The position numbers and the translations under genes were made by a program. Below, piece after piece: positions 17,621-26,488 of a stretch of DNA of 64,000 nucleotides; positions within the stretch are counted from its first letter, which is position 1; each line of letters starts with the position of its first letter. The notes under the pieces are model-generated. The model worked only from the letters and a program-made list of their open reading frames with translations, was not told the origin of the DNA and ran no database searches. Source of the stretch: Candidatus Eisenbacteria bacterium (GTDB lineage: Bacteria > Orphanbacterota > Orphanbacteria > Orphanbacterales > Orphanbacteraceae); assembly GCA_016930695.1 (NCBI GenBank), contig JAFGGD010000049.1, positions 82,992-146,991 on the forward strand. Direction: 5' to 3'.

Positions 17621-18685
17621 TTGAGATCAAGCATCCTCCTCTCCCTGCTATTCTCCTTTCTTTCCGTCGCCGCCTGGACGCCCGGGATCCGGGCGGAAGC
17701 GGGCGCGGCCGAAACACGGCCCACTGAGCCCGTGCGGGAGGAGCCCTTCGTCGTGAGACCTTTCGTCGCCGAGCGGGGAGATCTCTTGCTCGGAAAAGCC
17801 GTCTGCTACGGCCCCCACCGTGACGGGCAGCGTCCCGGAGGGGCGGCCCCCTCCCGCGAGCAGATCAGGGAGGATCTTGGCATCCTCGCCCGTCACTGGC
17901 GGATGATCCGGCTCTACGGATCGGCGCCTCCGGCGGAGACCGTGCTCGAACTCATTCGAGAGGAAGGGCTCGACCTGGAGGTGATGCTCGGGATCTGGGT
18001 CGCCCCCGAGGAGAGGCTGGACGAGAAGGGTGTCCTCCTCGAGAGGGATCCCGCCGCGGCCGGGGCGAACCGCCGGGGAATGGAATCGGGGATCCGTCTC
18101 GCCGCCGCCTACCCGGAGATCGTCACTTCCCTCTGCGTCGGGAACGAGACCCAGGTCTTCTGGTCCTCCCATCGATCGCCCGCGGAGATCCTGATCCGTT
18201 ACATCCGTGAGGCGCGGGCGCGGGCGGAAGTCCCCGTCACCACCGCGGACGACTACAACTACTGGAACAAGCCGGAAAGCAGAGCCATGGCGGAGGAGAT
18301 CGACTTCATCAACTGTTACGCCCATCCGCTCTGGAACGGCGTGCTCCTCGAGGACGCCGTCGACTGGCTGCGCGGGATCCTCGAGGAGATCCGGGCGGCC
18401 CACCCGGACCGGGAGATCCTTCTCGGCGAGACGGGATGGGCGACGGCGAAGCACGACGAGGGGGAGCAGGCCCGGCTCATCAAAGGGAAGACGGGCGAGC
18501 GAGAGCAGAAGGTCTTCATCCGAAATCTCACCGCGTGGTCGGAGAAAGAGGGGATTCCCTTCTTCCTCTTCGAGGCGTTCGACGAGAACTGGAAAGGCGG
18601 CGAGTATCCGGAGGAAGTGGAGAAGCACTGGGGCGTGTACCGGGCCGATCGGACTCCGAAGAAGGCGGTGGCCGATGAATCCTGA
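17621..18685 (+). CDS. GH17 beta-1,3-glucanase-like exported enzyme
   Basis: TTG start at 17621 with GGAAGGAAAG upstream and an immediate signal peptide (MRSSILLSLLFSFLSVAAWT); longer in-frame starts would place the signal peptide inside the protein. The protein has 354 residues. The fold and motifs fit GH17: YGPHRDG and WRMIRLYGSAPP near the start, acid/base Glu176 in CVGNETQ, nucleophile Glu270 in LLGETGWAT, and FLFEAFDENWK near the end. GH17 enzymes act on beta-1,3-glucans, some as transglycosylases. The gene overlaps the phosphorylase gene by 11 bases, so extracellular cleavage and cytoplasmic phosphorolysis are made from one message, under site C. Confidence 0.85.
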   Translation: MRSSILLSLLFSFLSVAAWTPGIRAEAGAAETRPTEPVREEPFVVRPFVAERGDLLLGKAVCYGPHRDGQRPGGAAPSREQIREDLGILARHWRMIRLYGSAPPAETVLELIREEGLDLEVMLGIWVAPEERLDEKGVLLERDPAAAGANRRGMESGIRLAAAYPEIVTSLCVGNETQVFWSSHRSPAEILIRYIREARARAEVPVTTADDYNYWNKPESRAMAEEIDFINCYAHPLWNGVLLEDAVDWLRGILEEIRAAHPDREILLGETGWATAKHDEGEQARLIKGKTGEREQKVFIRNLTAWSEKEGIPFFLFEAFDENWKGGEYPEEVEKHWGVYRADRTPKKAVADES

Positions 18686-21600
18686 ACCCCTCCATCGCCC
18701 GAAGGGTCCCTGGTACCGCCACCTCGCCGAAACGGCGGCGGGAAAAGCGCGGGACGCCGCCGCCCCCCTCTCCCCCGAGACTCCCTCCGGCTGTTTCGTG
18801 GAGCGGGAGGGAGAACTCTACTACCGGATCGGCGCATTCCATCGGATGCCCCCCTTTCTCATGACCCTCGCGAGCGACACCGATCTTTGGATGTTCGTCA
18901 CCTCCGGGGGAGGACTCACGGCGGGTCGGGTGGATCCCGAGGGGAGCGTCTTTCCCTACGAGACCGTCGACAAGCTCCACGACTCCGCCCATCACACCGG
19001 GCCGATCACGATCATCCGCCTGTTTCGGGAAGAGAAGGCTCCGCTCACGTGGCGGCCGTTCGACGAGCGAACGCCGGACGAGTTCCCGGTTCACCGGAAC
19101 CTGTACAAGAACTTCGTCGGGAACAAGCTCCTCTTCGAGGAGATCCAGCCCGGGATCGGTCTGGTCTTCCGGTATCGGTGGGCGGCGTGCGACGCGTTCG
19201 GATGGATCCGCACGGCGACGATCGAGAACATCGGATCCGCGGCGATCCGCGTCGAGCTGCTCGACGGTCTCAGGAACATCCTTCCCTACGGCGCTCATCA
19301 CACGATGTTTCAACATTCCAGCGTTCTCGTGGACGCATACAAAAAATCCGAGTTGGACCCCCGGTCGGGTCTCGCAATCTACTCCCTCACCGCGGGAATC
19401 GTCGACCGCCCGGAGGCGGCGGAGGTGCTCCGGGCGAACACGGTCTGGCGCCGCGGGCTCGAGGATTTCCGCGCCCATCTCTCGGAGGAAGCGTTCACCG
19501 CGTTCCGCCGCGGCGAGACCCTTCCGGAGGAGACCGTTCGGAACGGTCACCGCGGGAACTACATCCTGACCGGGTTCCTCGAACTGGAGCCGGGGGCGTC
19601 CGAAACGTGGCATCTAGCCGTGGACGCCGGCCGGAGCCACGCGCGGATCGTCGAAATCCGGAACCGGATCCTCCGTGAAAACGGTCTCGGCGGGAAGATC
19701 GAGGAGGAGATCGGGAAGGCCGAGGAAAACCTGTGCCGCAACGTGGGGAGCGCCGACGGAATTCAGCTCACCGGGCGCGCCGAAACGACGGCCCACCACT
19801 TCGCGAACGTCCTCTTCAACAACATGCGGGGGGGCGTGTTCACGAGGAATCACGAGATACCGGTGGACGACCTCGCCGATTTCTTCCGCACCCGGAACCG
19901 CGAGGCCGCCGGCCGGAGCGCCGCCTTCCTCCGCTCTCTCCCCGAGGGAATCACCTTTTCCGATCTTCTCCGCGAAGCGGAGAAGACGGGGGATCCGGAC
20001 GTGGAGAGGCTCTGCCACGAATACCTCCCTCTCCATTTCGGGCGGCGGCACGGCGACCCGAGCCGGCCGTGGAACCAGTTTTCGATCCGGGTCCGGAACC
20101 GGGACGGCGACCGTTCCCTCCGTTACGAGGGGAACTGGCGGGACATCTTCCAGAACTGGGAAGCCCTCTGCGCCTCCTTCCCCGAGTTTCTCCCCGGGGT
20201 CATCGCGAAGTTCGTGAACGCCTCGACTGTGGACGGGTTCAATCCGTACCGGATCACACGGGAAGGCATCGACTGGGAAACGGCGGACCCGGACGATCCG
20301 TGGGCCCACATCGGATACTGGGGGGATCACCAGATCATTTATCTCCTCAAGTTTCTCGAGGCGGCGACGCGCTACTCGCCCGGCACCCTCGAATCGCTCC
20401 TGGAGCGGGACATCTTCAGCTACGCGGACGTCCCCTACCGTATCCGTCCGTACGAGGAGATCCTCCACGATCCACGGGCGACCATCGATTACGACGCGGC
20501 GCTCGCGTCCCGCATCGAGAAGCGGGTCCGATCGCGCGGAGCGGACGGCAGGCTCCTGACAGGCCCGGACGGCGCCGTCCATCACGTCAACCTCTTCGAG
20601 AAGCTGCTCGTCCCGCTCCTCTCGAAGCTCTCCAACTTCGTACCCGACGGGGGCGTCTGGATGAACACCCAGCGTCCGGAGTGGAACGACGCGAACAACG
20701 CCCTCGTCGGCGACGGACTCTCGGTCGTCACGACCGCCTATCTCCGCCGCTACGTCGCGTTCCTCGAGGGGATCCTCGCCGGGGTGTCGGCGGAAACCGT
20801 GACGGTATCGACGGAGGTGGCCGGTTGGTTCCGCCAGATCCGCGGAGTGCTCGTGCGGGAGAACCGGCTCCTCGACGGAAAGGGCATCTTCGACGGCGAC
20901 CGGAAGAGGATCATGGACGGCCTCGGAAACGCCTTTTCCGAGTATCGGCGCGATGTCTACGAAAACGGCTTTTCCGGGAAGAGGTATCTCTCCGTTTCGG
21001 AAACGATCAACCTACTCCGGACGGCCCGATACTTCCTGGACCGGGCGATGCGGGCGAACCGCCGGGAGGACGGTCTCTATCACTCCTACAACCTCCTTGA
21101 CCTCTCAACGGACGGAAGAGAAGCGGGTATCCGGCATCTGCCGGTGATGCTCGAAGGACAGGTGGCCGCGCTCAGCTCGGGCTTGCCCGATCCGACCGAG
21201 GGGATCGAGATTCTCGAGAACCTCTTCCGGAGCTCCCTCTACCGGCCGGATCAGAAGAGCTTCCTCCTCTATCCCGAAAGGAAACTGCCCGGATTTCTCG
21301 AGAAGAACCGGGTTCCCGAAGGAGCGGTCCGATCGATCCCGCTCCTGCGGGATCTCCTCGATCGAGGGGACGGGACGATTGTCGCGCGGGACGAGGACGG
21401 CGTGGTCCGTTTCCACGGCGATTTCCGGAACGCGGAAGACGTCGGGAAGGCGGTGGACTCGCTCGCGGAAGGGGAGGGCGCGGCGGCGGAGGTCGCGCGC
21501 GACAGGGACAGGATCGTGGAGCTGTTCGAGGACGTTTTCCTCCATCACTCCTACACGGGCCGCTCGGGGACGATGTACGCCTACGAGGGACTGGGCTGCA

Positions 21601-22220
21601 TCTACTGGCACATGGTCGCGAAACTCCTCCTCGCCGTGCAGGAGACGTATTTCCGGGCGGAGCGCGAATCGTCACCCGAACCGGTCCGGGATGCCCTCGC
21701 GACACTGTACTATCGCGTCCGACGCGGTCTCGGATTCGAGAAATCGGTCGTCGAGTACGGCGCCTTTCCCACCGATCCCTATTCCCACACACCGCCCGGG
21801 GGAGGGGCGAAGCAGCCGGGGATGACCGGCCAGGTGAAGGAGGAGATCCTCACCCGGCTCGGCGAGCTGGGCGTGCGCGTCGAGGAGGGGACGGTCCGAT
21901 TCGATCCCGTTCTGCTCCGTCCGGACGAGTTTCTCGAGCGGCCCGCCGCCTTCGAATACTTCGACGTTCAAGGGAATCGGGGAACGATCGATCTCGCCGA
22001 AGGCTCCCTGGCGTTCACCTTCTGCAGCGTTCCCGTAGTGTACGAGAGGGTCGAGGGCGAGGGGTCGGTCCGGGTTCTCTTCGACGATGGCTCCTCCGAG
22101 AAGTTCGCGGGAAACAGAATGGATCGGGAATCGAGCCGGGCCTTCCTCGGCCGCCGGGGGACGATCCGCGAGGTTCGAGTCCGCGTCCCCGGCTCCCGCT
22201 TGTACCGCGGCCGATCGTAG
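18675..22220 (+). CDS. Very large GH-Q phosphorylase (GH94/GH149/GH161-like), probable beta-1,3-glucan phosphorylase
   Basis: ATG at 18675 lies inside the end of the GH17 gene (11-base overlap). The protein has 1181 residues, no signal peptide, so cytoplasmic. The N-terminal super-sandwich has SDTDLWMFVTSGGGLTAGRV and VFPYETVDKLHDSA, close in style to cellobiose-phosphorylase relatives. The (alpha/alpha)6 barrel carries MNTQRPEWNDANNALVGDG with the predicted catalytic Asp672 in WND. The length is well above GH94 (about 800) and fits the beta-1,3-glucan phosphorylase families GH149 and GH161 (about 1100-1200). Together with GH16, GH17 and the symporter, the expected reaction is phosphorolysis of beta-1,3-gluco-oligosaccharides to glucose 1-phosphate. 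Which of the families it belongs to cannot be settled here. Confidence 0.75.
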   Translation: MNPEPLHRPKGPWYRHLAETAAGKARDAAAPLSPETPSGCFVEREGELYYRIGAFHRMPPFLMTLASDTDLWMFVTSGGGLTAGRVDPEGSVFPYETVDKLHDSAHHTGPITIIRLFREEKAPLTWRPFDERTPDEFPVHRNLYKNFVGNKLLFEEIQPGIGLVFRYRWAACDAFGWIRTATIENIGSAAIRVELLDGLRNILPYGAHHTMFQHSSVLVDAYKKSELDPRSGLAIYSLTAGIVDRPEAAEVLRANTVWRRGLEDFRAHLSEEAFTAFRRGETLPEETVRNGHRGNYILTGFLELEPGASETWHLAVDAGRSHARIVEIRNRILRENGLGGKIEEEIGKAEENLCRNVGSADGIQLTGRAETTAHHFANVLFNNMRGGVFTRNHEIPVDDLADFFRTRNREAAGRSAAFLRSLPEGITFSDLLREAEKTGDPDVERLCHEYLPLHFGRRHGDPSRPWNQFSIRVRNRDGDRSLRYEGNWRDIFQNWEALCASFPEFLPGVIAKFVNASTVDGFNPYRITREGIDWETADPDDPWAHIGYWGDHQIIYLLKFLEAATRYSPGTLESLLERDIFSYADVPYRIRPYEEILHDPRATIDYDAALASRIEKRVRSRGADGRLLTGPDGAVHHVNLFEKLLVPLLSKLSNFVPDGGVWMNTQRPEWNDANNALVGDGLSVVTTAYLRRYVAFLEGILAGVSAETVTVSTEVAGWFRQIRGVLVRENRLLDGKGIFDGDRKRIMDGLGNAFSEYRRDVYENGFSGKRYLSVSETINLLRTARYFLDRAMRANRREDGLYHSYNLLDLSTDGREAGIRHLPVMLEGQVAALSSGLPDPTEGIEILENLFRSSLYRPDQKSFLLYPERKLPGFLEKNRVPEGAVRSIPLLRDLLDRGDGTIVARDEDGVVRFHGDFRNAEDVGKAVDSLAEGEGAAAEVARDRDRIVELFEDVFLHHSYTGRSGTMYAYEGLGCIYWHMVAKLLLAVQETYFRAERESSPEPVRDALATLYYRVRRGLGFEKSVVEYGAFPTDPYSHTPPGGGAKQPGMTGQVKEEILTRLGELGVRVEEGTVRFDPVLLRPDEFLERPAAFEYFDVQGNRGTIDLAEGSLAFTFCSVPVVYERVEGEGSVRVLFDDGSSEKFAGNRMDRESSRAFLGRRGTIREVRVRVPGSRLYRGRS

Positions 22221-22238
22221 GTCCGTACCGTCCCGGCG

Positions 22239-23846
22239 CTATCTCACCAATACCATCCGACCGGTCTCCACCACGTCGTCCGTCCGGAGTCTGTACAGAT
22301 AGACGCCGGACGCGGCGTTCTTCCCCTCCGAATCCCGGCCGTCCCACGTCGCTTCATGCGTCCCGGCGGGGAAAACACCGCTCACGAGACGGATCACGCG
22401 CCGGCCGGCGGTATCGAAGACATCGATCTCGGCGAAACCGCTTCTTTCCATCACGAAACGAATCGCCGTGCTCGGGTTGAAGGGATTCGGCCGCGCCGGG
22501 AAGAGCCGGGCCGCGGGAAGACGGGGCGGAGAAACCGCAGGTTCCTCGACCACGCCGGTGATCACGCCGGCGGGAACGAAGGTAAAGGCATCAAGGACCA
22601 CTTCCTGATCCGTTCCGGGCGGTCCCTCGTACTGCCAGAAGTTGATGTGCACGCGGGGCTGCTCGGGGCGCGGGATGTGGGGACCCTCGTAGATCCAGGA
22701 GTGGATCAGGTTGGGCGGCGTTTCATCCGACGGACCGCCCCGCCAGCTCCGGCACTCGACCCGGTCCGGGAGCCAGCGGAAGGCGAAGCTCGCGAGTTCC
22801 CCGGCGCCCCAAGTGGCGTCGAAGCGGCTGAGGTTTCCCGGCCAGTCGTAGGGCTGCGCCACGAATTGGGCGACGTCGTTCGAGGGATTTCCCCACCGGC
22901 TGATCTCCACGTCGACCTCGTTGTAGGGGTTCCACCAGAGGTAGGCGGGATCCCAGCACGGCCCGTACTGCCAGAGAAACATACCGAGCACGGCGCGTTC
23001 GTCGAGCGTGTCGATCGAGCCGGCGGTGGTGAAGATGTAGTCGCCGTATCCGAGGGTGTCCTCGAGGGCGACCTCGGTGCTGGTCCAGGATCCGCCGTCG
23101 TTTCGGATGGTCAGATGGAGACGGCCGTTCCCGTCCGTCCAGACGGAACTCGAATCATCGGAGAAAACGCTCGGTCCCGGCCCGTAGTATCCCGGACCCT
23201 TGACACGCCAAACATATCCGCTGAAGTCGACGGTCCGGCCGCCGGGGAAATGGTCCCATTGGATGTCGTCGATCGACGGGGGGCCGATCTCGTCGAAGGT
23301 CGCCTGATCGAAATAGACGTCCGGCGCCGGATCGGCGGGGCTCTGGAGGACGCCGAGGAGGAGGCGGGCTTCGACGGTGCCGGACGGGGCGGGCCCGCTG
23401 GTGACGGCGAAATACCGCACCTCGCCGGCCGTGGCCGACGAGTCGATGGGAGCGTAGGATTCGTAGTCGATCAGCGAGCCGCCCGCATCGCGCCACTCGA
23501 CGTTCACGAGCGCCGTGGAGAGGCCGCGGAGCGGATGGCCGGCTTCGTGCCAGACCCGCACCGACACGTTCCACCGGTCGCCGGGGGCCGAGTCCATCGC
23601 CTGCCAATACCCGGAGACGTCCCACCCGCCCAGGTCCGGTCCGGTCACGCGGGCCGCCGCGAAGCCGTGGGTCGCGTTCGGCGAGGAGCCGACCACGCCG
23701 AACTGATTCCATCCCCCGAAAACGGCTCCCCCCGAACCGCCGATTTCGAAACTGGGATTGGAGAAGATGCACTGGCCGAAGGCGGGTTCCCACGAACCGA
23801 GAAAGAGAAGCGGCAAGAAGAAGAGAGACGCGCGATATCCGGACAT
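22239..23846 (-). CDS. GH16-like exported protein with N-terminal binding module and type IX-like tail
   Basis: The start is placed at ATG 23846, which opens a signal peptide (MSGYRASLFFLPLLFLGS). The protein has 535 residues: a jelly-roll module (CIFSNPSFEIGGSGGAVFGGW, about 25-190), a GH16-fold domain (about 195-430) and an FlgD-like tail (PARPNPFNPSTAIRF ... ASGVYLYRL ... GRMVLVR). The active-site strand reads YNEVDVEISRWG: Glu310, Asp312, Glu314. The spacing E-x-D-x-E, one residue shorter than in the other GH16 proteins here, occurs in GH16 groups that lack the beta-bulge. Substrate therefore need not be beta-1,3-glucan. It follows the 25828 GH16 gene on the same strand after 86 bases, probably one operon under site E. 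Confidence 0.82.
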   Translation of the reverse strand: MSGYRASLFFLPLLFLGSWEPAFGQCIFSNPSFEIGGSGGAVFGGWNQFGVVGSSPNATHGFAAARVTGPDLGGWDVSGYWQAMDSAPGDRWNVSVRVWHEAGHPLRGLSTALVNVEWRDAGGSLIDYESYAPIDSSATAGEVRYFAVTSGPAPSGTVEARLLLGVLQSPADPAPDVYFDQATFDEIGPPSIDDIQWDHFPGGRTVDFSGYVWRVKGPGYYGPGPSVFSDDSSSVWTDGNGRLHLTIRNDGGSWTSTEVALEDTLGYGDYIFTTAGSIDTLDERAVLGMFLWQYGPCWDPAYLWWNPYNEVDVEISRWGNPSNDVAQFVAQPYDWPGNLSRFDATWGAGELASFAFRWLPDRVECRSWRGGPSDETPPNLIHSWIYEGPHIPRPEQPRVHINFWQYEGPPGTDQEVVLDAFTFVPAGVITGVVEEPAVSPPRLPAARLFPARPNPFNPSTAIRFVMERSGFAEIDVFDTAGRRVIRLVSGVFPAGTHEATWDGRDSEGKNAASGVYLYRLRTDDVVETGRMVLVR

Positions 23847-23932
23847 GGAGACCACTTTCTCCGCCGTTTGCGCCGACACCGAGGCGAAATCCTTACACTT
23901 CTATTCTACCGGAGAACCAACGATCGGCCAAG

Positions 23933-25828
23933 TTAACGGAGCAGCAAGAGCCTCCGGGTCTCCGAGTACCCTCCGGCAAGGAGCCGGCAGAAGTACACCC
24001 CTGATGCGACGTCTCGACCGTCGTCGCCGCGGCCGTTCCAAACGACCTCGTGACGACCGGCGGAAAGGTTTCCCGCGGAAACGAGGGTCCGTACCTTCCG
24101 TCCCGCCACGTCGTAGACCGCCAGATCGACCGCGGACGGCCGGGCCAGATCGTAGGCGATGGTCGTCGACGGGTTGAAGGGATTGGGAGTATTGGGGTGC
24201 AGCGCGAACGCCCGCGGCGGCGAAGGAGCCGCGACCGCGGTCGGCGCCCGGAACTCGATGTAGTTGAGGTTGAATCCCTCGACCGTGGGAATGAACCGCA
24301 TGACCTGCACGCCCGGTTCGAGCGTCGCCGTCGTGGAGACGGTCGTCCACGTCTGCCAACCGCCCGTGACCGGCACGGTGACGGCGCCCGTCTTGTCGAC
24401 GCCGTCGAACTCGATGCGGAATTCGCCTCCGGCGGAATAGGACGCCACGCGGACATCGATCTCGTATTCGCCCGCGCCCGGAACGTCGACGGTGTACTCC
24501 AGCCATTCTCCTTCCCGGAGCCATCCCACGTTGTACCCGCCGCCCGCGTCGGAGCATGATTGGACGTCGACGTCCTCCGAGGTGCGATAGGCGCTCCCCT
24601 GGTTCCCCGCGTCCAGGTCGTGGTAGGCGACCGCCTCTCCCCCGTCATCGTAGTCCTCCGCCTCGATCCGCGTGGGGAGCGCGAAAGGAACGCCGAGGTA
24701 AGGAGCCTGGCCGCACCCGGCGCCGACGGTCACGTCGGCGGCGTCGATGCTGTAGGCGCCCTCGTCATCGATCGCCCTGGCGCTGATCGTGTAACACCCG
24801 CTCGGGACGGAAGGCCAGAGCAGGGTGTAGGGAGCGGTCGTGTCTTCGCCCAGATAGGTCAGATCCTCGTAGAACTCCACCTTCGCGACGGCGCCGTCCG
24901 TGTCGGAGGCGGCCGCCTCGATCGTGATATCCCCCGCCGGCGGGTTGTCCCCCTCGGTGGGGTAGGTGACGGCGACGGTGGGAGCGAGGTTCCCCGTTTC
25001 CTGGTACACGCGGACGTAGTCGATGAGGTACTGCTGGGGGAGATCCGCCGTAACGCAGCTCGTGCTCGTGCAACCGGTCATGTTGCCGCCGACCGCGGCG
25101 TTCATGATGATGTAGAAATCCTGATCGAAGGGCGCGTTTGGATCACCGGGGGCGCCGTCGGAATACCACTGGGAGCTCGTCTTCGTCGAAAAGAGCGCGT
25201 CGTCCACGTACCAGCGGATCTCGTCCGGCTCCCACTCGACGGCGTAGACGTGGAACTCGTCGGCGAAGTTGATCCCCCCGGGCGAATAGGATCCGCTCGA
25301 ATAGGTGTTGTCCGGATAGCTCCCGCCGAAGTGAATCGTTCCGCCGATCGAGGTCGTGGCGTTCACGGACTCCATGATGTCGATCTCGCCGCTCGCCGCC
25401 CATCCGCCGTAGGCGTCGTCCTGCGGCATCATCCAGAACGCGGGCCACATGCCGCCTCCCGTGGGGATCTTGGCCCTCATCTCGATCCTCCCGTAGAGGA
25501 AGGAGCGTTTGTCCCGTGTGTGGACCTTGCCCGAGGTGAAGTATCGGCCGCCGTAGTACTGATCGCGCGCCGTGAGGATCAGGTTCCCGCCGGAAACCTC
25601 GACGTTCTCCGCCCGGTAATACTGAAGCTCGTTGTTTCCCCAACCGCACAGGTCGGGACATCCGTCGCCGATGTCGATGGTCCAGTCGGCGGTATTCAAA
25701 GAGGTACCGTCGAACTCGTCCGACCAGACGAGAGAGAAAGCCGCAGCGGCGGGAGTCGCGAAGCTCATCCCCGCGATGATCGCGAGCACGAGCCCTCCAA
25801 CGAGTGAGAAGGTTTTCTGGCAATCCAT
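23933..25828 (-). CDS. Multi-domain GH16 laminarinase with Ig-like, CBM6 and type IX-like domains
   Basis: The start is ATG at 25828 (GGGAG upstream); earlier in-frame codons lie in the promoter. The protein has 631 residues: signal peptide (ending TPAAAA-F), GH16 catalytic domain (about 35-285; GEIDIMES with Glu148 and Glu153), a cadherin/Big_9-type Ig domain (about 290-375, VAVTYPTEGDNPPAGD), a CBM6 module (about 385-525; RIEAEDYDDGG, GYNVGWLREGEWLEYTV, FNLNYIEFR), and an FlgD-like tail (NPFNPSTTIAYDL ... ASGVYFCRL). GH16 plus CBM6 is a common plan for secreted laminarinases. Transcribed from the operator-bearing promoter E, with the 22239 gene following. Confidence 0.94.
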   Translation of the reverse strand: MDCQKTFSLVGGLVLAIIAGMSFATPAAAAFSLVWSDEFDGTSLNTADWTIDIGDGCPDLCGWGNNELQYYRAENVEVSGGNLILTARDQYYGGRYFTSGKVHTRDKRSFLYGRIEMRAKIPTGGGMWPAFWMMPQDDAYGGWAASGEIDIMESVNATTSIGGTIHFGGSYPDNTYSSGSYSPGGINFADEFHVYAVEWEPDEIRWYVDDALFSTKTSSQWYSDGAPGDPNAPFDQDFYIIMNAAVGGNMTGCTSTSCVTADLPQQYLIDYVRVYQETGNLAPTVAVTYPTEGDNPPAGDITIEAAASDTDGAVAKVEFYEDLTYLGEDTTAPYTLLWPSVPSGCYTISARAIDDEGAYSIDAADVTVGAGCGQAPYLGVPFALPTRIEAEDYDDGGEAVAYHDLDAGNQGSAYRTSEDVDVQSCSDAGGGYNVGWLREGEWLEYTVDVPGAGEYEIDVRVASYSAGGEFRIEFDGVDKTGAVTVPVTGGWQTWTTVSTTATLEPGVQVMRFIPTVEGFNLNYIEFRAPTAVAAPSPPRAFALHPNTPNPFNPSTTIAYDLARPSAVDLAVYDVAGRKVRTLVSAGNLSAGRHEVVWNGRGDDGRDVASGVYFCRLLAGGYSETRRLLLLR

Positions 25829-25909
25829 CTGGTTCTGCTCCCGGCTGTGGGGCGTGAACGACAAAAGTGGAAACAGGGCCGAATCATACGACTGTTTTTT
25901 TGTATTTGT

Positions 25910-25940
25910 ATTATACACTTTGTACGTCGTCCGTACAAAG
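25910..25940 (-). promoter_or_regulatory. Promoter with variant operator (site E)
   Basis: Minus strand: -35 TTGTAC (25938-25933), 17-bp spacer, perfect -10 TATAAT (25915-25910). The palindrome CTTTGTACG-N5-CGTACAAAG (25918-25940) sits exactly where the GTTCGG operators sit at sites C and D, but with TAC in place of TTC in each arm. Confidence 0.8.
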
Positions 25941-26214
25941 AAAATAATTGGATACCCGCCACGGCGAAAGCCGCGAACTTTTTGCAATCCAATTTGTTAA
26001 TCTAATATCGCTCCTAGTCCGGGGAATCGCGAAGTCGAGATTGTCGGCACACTCCCCTCCCTTTGGAACCGCGCGTTCCGGGTCGTGAACCGGCCGGTTC
26101 GGCACCGGCATCGGAAGCGCGACACATCCCCCTCTCCGTCAGAAAGAGAGGGTCCCGCCGACGGATTAGCGTACAACCTACTAATTAACAATATGTTACA
26201 AGATGGAAAAATAT

Positions 26215-26245
26215 GTTTGTTCGGAAAGCGAACATAGTGTATACT
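26215..26245 (+). promoter_or_regulatory. Promoter with embedded operator (site D)
   Basis: Plus strand: -35 TTGTTC (26217-26222), 17-bp spacer, -10 TATACT (26240-26245). Operator GTTCGG-AAA-GCGAAC (26219-26233). Geometry identical to site C. It faces the 26489 gene and then GH30. Confidence 0.8.
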
Positions 26246-26488
26246 CGTTGTGGGTCGTCAGAAAATACACCATATGGGAGCCCGGGAATCCATTCCGGGG
26301 CGCCGAATCGAGACTCCGTATAGACGGAGAGTTCGACGACCGGAGATACACGAGGCGATACGGAAGGGAAATGTCCTTTCTCCGGATCGATTCCGCGAGA
26401 ACGATCCGGGGGAGACGGTCTTCTACGAAAAGAGCCTGTCGAGAATCGTCGGCGGAAAACGAATCGGATTCTGAAACGGGAGGTGAAC

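Larger units (their letters stand above)
25829..26488. other. Divergent regulatory region with two operator-promoters
   Basis: Holds promoter E (minus, for the GH16 pair) and promoter D (plus, for the 26489 gene and GH30). The roughly 275 bases between them (25941-26214) show no gene. The 240-base leader after promoter D also shows no gene; it contains a small hairpin CTCCGT...ACGGAG near 26311-26328. Confidence 0.55.
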
